Positions 61,001 to 64,000 of a DNA stretch of 64,000 bases are shown piece after piece. A program made the translations under genes and the position numbers. The notes under the pieces are model-generated. The model saw nothing but the letters and a program-made list of their open reading frames with translations, was not told the origin of the DNA and ran no database searches. The stretch covers positions 27,262,984 through 27,326,983 of the forward strand of contig NC_092564.1 in NCBI RefSeq assembly GCF_037975245.1. The letters run 5' to 3'. This stretch comes from Apostichopus japonicus. Its lineage: Eukaryota; Echinodermata; Holothuroidea; Aspidochirotida; Stichopodidae. Numbering within the stretch: the first letter of the stretch is position 1; every line of letters starts with the position of its first letter.

Positions 61001-63315
61001 CACTATAATTTCATGATACTATTGGCCCTCACCTGTGGTGTGATCCTGGCTGGTACACTAGCACCCTATAATTTCATGATACTATTGGCCCTCACCTGTG
61101 GTGTGATCCTGGCTGGTACACTAGCACCCTATAATTTCATGATACTATTGGCCCTCACCTGTGGTGTGATCCTGGCTGGTACACTAGCAAACTATAATTT
61201 CATGATACTATTGGCCCTCACCTGTGGTGTGATCCTGGCTGGTACACTAGCACACTATAATTTCATGATACTATTGGCCCTCACCTGTGGTGTGATCCTG
61301 GCTGGTACACTAGCACACTATAATTTCATGATACTATTGGCCCTCACCTGTGGTGTGATCCTGGCTGGTACACTAGCAAACTATAATTTCATGATACTAT
61401 TGGCCCTCACCTGTGGTGTGATCCTGGCTGGTACACTAGCAAACTATAATTTCATGATACTATTGGCCCTCACCTGTGGTGTGATCCTGGCTGGTACACT
61501 AGCAAACTATAATTTCATGATACTATTGGCCCTCACCTGTGGTGTGATCCTGGCTGGTACACTAGCAAACTATAATTTCATGATACTATTGGCCCTCACC
61601 TGTGGTGTGATCCTGGCTGGTACACTAGCAAACTATAATTTCATGATACTATTGGCCCTCACCTGTGGTGTGATCCTGGCTGGTACACTAGCAAACTATA
61701 ATTTCATGATACTATTGGCCCTCACCTGTGGTGTGATCCTGGCTGGTACACTAGCAAACTATAATTTCATGATACTATTGGCCCTCACCTGTGGTGTGAT
61801 CCTGGCTGGTACACTAGCAAACTATAATTTCATGATACTATTGGCCCTCACCTGTGGTGTGATCCTGGCTGGTACACTAGCAAACTATAATTTCATGATA
61901 CTATTGGCCCTCACCTGTGGTGTGATCCTGGCTGGTACACTAGCAAACTATAATTTCATGATACTATTGGCCCTCACCTGTGGTGTGATCCTGGCTGGTA
62001 CACTAGCAAACTATAATTTCATGATACTATTGGCCCTCACCTGTGGTGTGATCCTGGCTGGTACACTAGCAAACTATAATTTCATGATACTATTGGCCCT
62101 CACCTGTGGTGTGATCCTGGCTGGTACACTAGCAAACTATAATTTCATGATACTATTGGCCCTCACCTGTGGTGTGATCCTGGCTGGTACACTAGCAAAC
62201 TATAATTTCATGATACTATTGGCCCTCACCTGTGGTGTGATCCTGGCTGGTACACTAGCAAACTATAATTTCATGATACTATTGGCCCTCACCTGTGGTG
62301 TGATCCTGGCTGGTACACTAGCACACTATAATTTCATGATACTATTGGCCCTCACCTGTGGTGTGATCCTGGCTGGTACACTAGCACACTATAATTTCAT
62401 GATACTATTGGCCCTCACCTGTGGTGTGATCCTGGCTGGTACACTAGCAAACTATAATTTCATGATACTATTGGCCCTCACCTGTGGTGTGATCCTGGCT
62501 GGTACACTAGCAAACTATAATTTCATGATACTATTGGCCCTCACCTGTGGTGTGATCCTGGCTGGTACACTAGCAAACTATAATTTCATGATACTATTGG
62601 CCCTCACCTGTGGTGTGATCCTGGCTGGTACACTAGCAAACTATAATTTCATGATACTATTGGCCCTCACCTGTGGTGTGATCCTGGCTGGTACACTAGC
62701 AAACTATAATTTCATGATACTATTGGCCCTCACCTGTGGTGTGATCCTGGCTGGTACACTAGCAAACTATAATTTCATGATACTATTGGCCCTCACCTGT
62801 GGTGTGATCCTGGCTGGTACACTAGCAAACTATAATTTCATGATACTATTGGCCCTCACCTGTGGTGTGATCCTGGCTGGTACACTAGCAAACTATAATT
62901 TCATGATACTATTGGCCCTCACCTGTGGTGTGATCCTGGCTGGTACACTAGCAAACTATAATTTCATGATACTATTGGCCCTCACCTGTGGTGTGATCCT
63001 GGCTGGTACACTAGCAAACTATAATTTCATGATACTATTGGCCCTCACCTGTGGTGTGATCCTGGCTGGTACACTAGCAAACTATAATTTCATGATACTA
63101 TTGGCCCTCACCTGTGGTGTGATCCTGGCTGGTACACTAGCAAACTATAATTTCATGATACTATTGGCCCTCACCTGTGGTGTGATCCTGGCTGGTACAC
63201 TAGCAAACTCTGGAGATGATGCAAATGTAACCAGACTATCAACAGCTTCCAATAATGGTCTTGTGGCCTGAGCACAGTTTTGTCTGTTAACATCGGTGAA
63301 ATTACCATCCAAATC
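29577..63315 (-). CDS. TLN: Talin, C-terminal 992 residues (rod R9 to dimerisation helix), 20 exons, 5' part outside the window
   Basis: Twenty exons splice in phase with GT-AG borders and match vertebrate talin through the rod: R9, R10, R11, R12, the R13 I/LWEQ actin-binding module and the dimerisation helix. Telling segments are KPLLEAVD-like RPLLEAVDSL, VSDSIKNLVHSIK, DLDTTIMFASAGTL, VEDEATRGTRALEAT, DWVDPEDPNVIAENELL, LDFEEQILEAAK, DGQWSMGLISAARKV and LLVACKVKAD. The protein ends EDSD after a coiled-coil helix. Talin couples integrin tails to F-actin; R9 also binds the head F3 domain to autoinhibit it, and R13 with the C-terminal helix forms the dimeric actin site. Three exon ends (exons 1, 8 and 12 of this set) are tandemly duplicated across the donor site. 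The orthologue could be called TLN1 or TLN2; invertebrates usually have one. The head and R1-R8 lie beyond position 64000. Confidence 0.95.
30279..30352. repeat. 21-bp minisatellite, 3.5 copies
   Basis: Units start TACCATC at 30279, 30300, 30321 and 30342. The array lies in talin intron 19 and is imperfect. Confidence 0.8.
30565..30810 (-). CDS. TLN: Talin exon 19: core of R13
   Basis: 82 codons containing EDGQWSMGLISAARK, the I/LWEQ signature region, and LLVACKVKAD. The acceptor is ctttgtcag, the donor CAG|gtaagt. Confidence 0.95.
31479..31604 (-). CDS. TLN: Talin exon 18: R13
   Basis: 42 codons, EADESLDFEEQILEAAK through AQRELVQQGK, almost identical to vertebrate talin. The acceptor is aattgaag, the donor AAG|gtaagg. 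Confidence 0.95.
32437..32561 (-). CDS. TLN: Talin exon 17: R13
   Basis: It completes the split Gly codon of exon 16, then encodes SDWVDPEDPNVIAENELL and a KKLSQLRPRQKAR end. The acceptor is gttaccag, the donor AGG|gtaggt. Confidence 0.93.
32562..37111. other. Talin intron 16 (4.5 kb)
   Basis: No exon is supported. The stretch has poly-G tracts near 33630 and 33895 and a loose repeat built on ATCATCAGTT at 34894-35044. Vertebrate talin sequence is contiguous across this junction. Confidence 0.6.
34894..35044. repeat. Degenerate 20-22-bp tandem repeat
   Basis: About seven imperfect copies of a unit like CACACAATATCATCAGTT. It is decayed, and unit borders are approximate. Confidence 0.65.
37112..37217 (-). 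CDS. TLN: Talin exon 16: R13
   Basis: 35 codons plus one base: NVKQPSQDGRQKLASESKRV to TAELLK and the first base of Gly. The acceptor is cttgtag, the donor G|gtattg, an untypical gtatt donor. SKRVA and TAELLKG match the vertebrate region. Confidence 0.9.
37990..38094 (-). CDS. TLN: Talin exon 15: R13
   Basis: 35 codons, GASNTAETPELKQR to RVLLQQVQA. This is one of the less conserved pieces but occupies the expected place and phase. The acceptor is atttccag, the donor gtaagt. Confidence 0.87.
38453..38638 (-). CDS. TLN: Talin exon 14: start of R13
   Basis: 62 codons containing TPEDLIRSTKQVTLATAKAV and AGNSCKQEDIIAASN, close to vertebrate talin. The acceptor is ttgatag, the donor AGG|gtatgc. 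Confidence 0.94.
39048..39164 (-). CDS. TLN: Talin exon 13: R12
   Basis: 39 codons, TMVMNVTSLLKTVKSVEDEA to IVQEAK. The acceptor is ttccacag, the donor AAG|gtgagt. Confidence 0.94.
39299..39661. repeat. 33-bp minisatellite, 11 copies, spanning the talin exon 12 donor site
   Basis: On the talin strand each unit is the last 18 nt of exon 12 (LNESAK), the donor GTAAG and ten further intron nt ending in CAG. Copies are spaced 33 bp from 39301 to 39631; the exonic copy is at the high end. Most keep GTAAG; the copies whose donors fall near 39342+33 and 39573 read GTATGA, and the fifth has lost GT. Reading on from exon 12 adds 11 residues per copy (VRIQQLNESAK) for two copies before a TGA. Confidence 0.92.
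39639..39764 (-). CDS. TLN: Talin exon 12: R12
   Basis: 42 codons, VLLINAVKDVASALGDLISA to MKQLNESAK. The acceptor is aattccag. The end given is the first donor; identical donors follow every 33 nt, so the real end may be 33 or 66 nt further on. Confidence 0.88.
40482..40665 (-). CDS. TLN: Talin exon 11: R12
   Basis: One base plus 61 codons: ENIRKAAKALVEDTKTLV to LGGDDPEGQ. The acceptor is tttgacag, the donor CAG|gtaaat. Confidence 0.94.
41062..41231 (-). CDS. TLN: Talin exon 10: R11
   Basis: 56 codons plus two bases: ANYVMNALQAGSRGTQACID, SGIIGDLDTTIMFASAGTL and the FADHR end. The acceptor is ttttttcag, the donor AG|gtaggt. Confidence 0.95.
41569..41715 (-). CDS. TLN: Talin exon 9: R11
   Basis: 49 codons, VADRIKSTTQDLGHACHNLV to ARAVCEK, matching the RVQELGHGC region. 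The acceptor is ctcattag, the donor AAG|gtatgt. Confidence 0.93.
41908..42140. repeat. 65-71-bp tandem repeat, 4 copies, spanning the talin exon 8 donor site
   Basis: On the talin strand, donors CTTAC/GTAAG occur at the high-side borders 41934, 41999, 42065 and 42136; the last is the real exon 8 donor. Two of the extra copies repeat the exon end recognisably (AAQG..I..APE versus exon GARGAIASTAPE) and all repeat about 30 nt of following intron. The copies are diverged, so the duplication is older than that at exon 1. Use of an extra donor adds an in-frame TAG. Confidence 0.85.
42136..42252 (-). CDS. TLN: Talin exon 8: R11
   Basis: 39 codons, ITKANSNVGELGTLANNLSH to IASTAPE. The acceptor is ctcactag, the donor GAG|gtaagt. 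Three downstream near-copies of this exon end are present. Confidence 0.92.
43080..43181 (-). CDS. TLN: Talin exon 7: R10/R11 boundary
   Basis: 34 codons, TDEPLPENEAGEFVAYQTDM to TSQDM, matching the FVDYQTTMV stretch. The acceptor is cttattcag, the donor ATG|gtgaga. Confidence 0.92.
43814..43960 (-). CDS. TLN: Talin exon 6: R10
   Basis: 49 codons, ATKVHPDIEEAAAGMLDGIQ to SISKAIIV. The acceptor is ccaccttag, the donor GTG|gtgagt. Confidence 0.92.
44545..44715 (-). CDS. TLN: Talin exon 5: R10
   Basis: 57 codons, VTSMANYFHPLTRNAIGAAS to LLYASKEGGGNPK, highly conserved. The acceptor is acttacag, the donor AAG|gtttgt. Confidence 0.94.
45658..45759 (-). CDS. TLN: Talin exon 4: R9/R10
   Basis: 34 codons, GFTEQLSNSAAALKDTVKKV to HAEKLGHS. 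The acceptor is ttcacttcag, the donor TCC|gtaagt. LGHS continues into exon 5 as in vertebrate LGHKV. Confidence 0.9.
45978..46004. repeat. (GT)n microsatellite
   Basis: About 13 uninterrupted GT dinucleotides followed by a run of T, in talin intron 3. Confidence 0.95.
48479..48960. repeat. About 120-bp tandem repeat, 4 copies
   Basis: Copies of a unit starting AACATGGCCAACATACAAGC and containing CAGTCTAGACACCATCAATC. The second and third are nearly identical; the first and last are more diverged. Confidence 0.9.
49423..50350. repeat. About 100-bp tandem repeat, 9 to 10 copies
   Basis: Units contain ATGGCTAATATTACCTTACA, TACTATCCTACTACAGTGG and AATACAGTGTACATAAAATA, with small deletions. It follows the 120-bp array directly and runs into the next one. 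Confidence 0.9.
50380..52230. repeat. Higher-order minisatellite built on CAGAGGATGGGATATCTAA
   Basis: Roughly fifty short units of about 28-45 bp, each with CAGAGGATG and a TAGCTAAATATA or CAGCTTAAT linker. Blocks of several unit types recur in the same order around 50.6-51.6 kb, showing higher-order duplication. Both edges are more decayed. Confidence 0.92.
53475..53726 (-). CDS. Unrecognised exon-like segment nested in talin intron 3 (second of two)
   Basis: After a good acceptor (ctcataccag) the frame starts VGEDLCMYERFVGIHVYRFV and stays open for 83 codons to TGA, ending CYRCYE. A donor-like AAG|gtatgt at 53549/53550 would instead end it after 59 codons, phase 0. The composition is strand-like and hydrophobic, unlike the talin rod. 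I do not recognise the family. It joins in phase to the segment at 55559-55801, so both may belong to a gene nested in the talin intron, or be optional exons, or a relic. Confidence 0.4.
   Translation of the reverse strand, partial: VGEDLCMYERFVGIHVYRFVSFAKVQLRKPSLGESGPAQVLVPTLKGDLSFYMESEELKVCVPMSLAIMRNYPPRPACYRCYE
55559..55801 (-). CDS. Unrecognised exon-like segment nested in talin intron 3 (first of two)
   Basis: An 81-codon stretch, open and phase 0 at both ends, between acceptor ctgcaag and donor AAG|gtttga. It begins VPPRLMTSLVPRRRFF, includes SHHMTHAVIVRFNPVN and ends SIEISEMIK. No signal peptide or known motif is seen. Coding appearance rests on length, splice sites and a plausible residue mix. 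No upstream start exon was found. Confidence 0.4.
56426..56500. repeat. 16-17-bp tandem repeat, about 5 copies
   Basis: Units like GGGGCATCCCAGGGGTG in tandem, in talin intron 3. Confidence 0.85.
57550..57682 (-). CDS. TLN: Talin exon 3: R9
   Basis: One base plus 44 codons: DRAPGQAECDEAIEKINQSI to EGNNFQ. The acceptor is acattacag, the donor CAG|gtagga. Confidence 0.93.
58693..58874 (-). CDS. TLN: Talin exon 2: R9
   Basis: 60 codons plus two bases: ARMAMEPIITAGKTMIASSS, NPDDPPTWKLLAANS and VSDSIKNLVHSIK. The acceptor is cctctccag, the donor AA|gtaagt. R9 is the autoinhibitory partner of the talin head. Confidence 0.95.
59174..63205. repeat. 63-bp minisatellite, exactly 64 copies, spanning the talin exon 1 donor site
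   Basis: 4032 bp divide exactly into 64 units of 63 bp. Variation is almost confined to one codon-sized position (52 units AAC, 10 CAC, 2 CCC on the plus strand) and a single C/T change near 60509. On the talin strand each unit is the last 33 nt of the exon (FASVPARITPQ), the donor CAG|GTGAGG and 30 nt of intron ending TATAG. The unit at the high end includes the real exon end. A decayed partial copy precedes the array at about 59153-59173. The array makes up about 94% of this intron. Assemblies often collapse such arrays, so the true number may be larger. Confidence 0.97.
63175..63315 (-). CDS. TLN: Talin exon 1 of this window: start of R9
   Basis: 47 codons: DLDGNFTDVNRQNCAQ, then RPLLEAVDSLVTFASSPEFA and the end VPARITPQ. 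The acceptor is gttttag, the donor CAG|gtgagg. Its last 33 nt begin the 64-copy array, so 63 further identical donors follow downstream; only the first gives full-length talin, because each extra unit adds an in-frame TAG. Confidence 0.93.
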
Positions 63316-64000
63316 CTAAAACAAAAGCAAAAAAACGTTCAGTGAATGTCATACGTTAACATCAAGAATCACATGACAGCGAAACTCCACATAAAGTGAA
63401 TTTAATCATATCGAGTTAGGTTCTTCTGTGCGTCCAATGTTTTTAACATATGGTCTTATAAACATCATGTAGAACAGACCAAAACAAATCTTCTAAGACG
63501 AAAAGGATTGCCCGTTCAGTCAGTTTTAACGTTGACCGTTAATGACTGATATACTGCTCCAACAAAGAAACTTTAGGTTGATGTAGTTAACATTACACGC
63601 CCAAGCAATCACTCGCTGCAAAATGTTACAAAGTTAGTGACTTATTCCTTATCCTTTTTATTTTGGCATTTAGAATTAGGAAGACTCCAAACAATGGAAC
63701 TTTAATGTAAGACATGAAACTAACATGAGAACTCACCACAACTGTCTGCATTGATAGTATTATTTCAGTAAGATTTTTAAGTATTAAAATATACACGATA
63801 CTGACAGTCCCTAGTAACTTGCCCTAAAGGTACCAAAGGTAGAAATTTACTGGTAGGTTTGAAAGTATGTTATAAGAATTGTCGAGAATTTGAAGAGAAA
63901 ATAGAAAGGTAAATGGAAAATACAAGCAAGCAAATTATTGTGTCTTGTTTCCTTTTCTTTTGTTTTTTCTCATTCTTTCCTATCTGGTTATAAAATTTCT
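63316..64000. other. Talin intron at the right edge
   Basis: No exon is seen in the last 685 bases. The next upstream talin exon lies beyond the window. Confidence 0.6.

Noticed and set aside
59174-63205. CRISPR-like or transposon array
   Set aside because: Units are contiguous without unique spacers, have no terminal repeats or target duplication, and lie in an animal gene. This is a minisatellite.
59174-63205. Chain of 64 coding microexons separated by 30-nt introns
   Set aside because: GT and AG borders fit formally, but 30 nt is below the usual minimum for animal introns, with no room for a branch point and pyrimidine tract.
59165-63271. Giant plus-strand repetitive membrane protein gene
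   Set aside because: The frame exists only because the 63-bp unit is a multiple of three and lacks stops in this frame. It is antisense to a well-supported talin exon and intron, and its end is antisense talin coding sequence.

Overview
This window is animal nuclear DNA. Its genes are split by GT-AG introns, spacers are AT-rich and full of minisatellites, and the proteins are typically metazoan (a talin, a TSPAN31/13-type tetraspanin and an IAH1-type esterase). The talin and tetraspanin resemble vertebrate orthologues closely, which suits an invertebrate deuterostome, perhaps an echinoderm. That placement is inference from recalled protein similarity and intron layout.

Layout. 1-2921: no recognised gene, with a snap-back inverted repeat just before the first start codon. 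2922-6298 (+): a complete six-exon GDSL esterase gene, IAH1, with a 391-bp hAT-type MITE in its fourth intron. 6477-10186: spacer between converging genes and probable tetraspanin 3' UTR. 10187-24633 (-): a complete TSPAN31/TSPAN13-like tetraspanin with two alternative terminal exons, each encoding a full TM4 end plus C-terminal tail. 24634-28829: intergenic, with a perfect 26-bp palindrome and a G-rich tract. 29577-63315 (-): twenty 3' exons of talin, about 992 residues, covering rod bundles R9 to R13 and the C-terminal dimerisation helix. Its 5' part lies beyond the right edge. The 11.8-kb talin intron at 45760-57549 is largely minisatellite and also holds two phase-0 exon-like segments of an unrecognised protein on the talin strand.

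Most striking is tandem duplication across talin 5' splice sites. At 59174-63205 a 63-bp unit is repeated exactly 64 times. Read on the talin strand, each unit carries the last 33 nt of the exon, the GT donor and 30 nt of intron, so one exon end is followed by dozens of identical donor sites. The same kind of structure recurs at exon 12 (33-bp unit, 11 copies, 39299-39661) and exon 8 (about 65-71-bp unit, 4 copies, 41908-42140). The 1,368-codon open frame on the + strand at 59165-63271 is a by-product of the 63-bp period and is not treated as a gene.

The three genes have no evident functional link. Talin joins integrins to actin, the tetraspanin organises membranes, and IAH1 is a soluble esterase. 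All exon borders were read by eye from splice consensus, reading phase and recalled family sequence, without transcript data or database searches.
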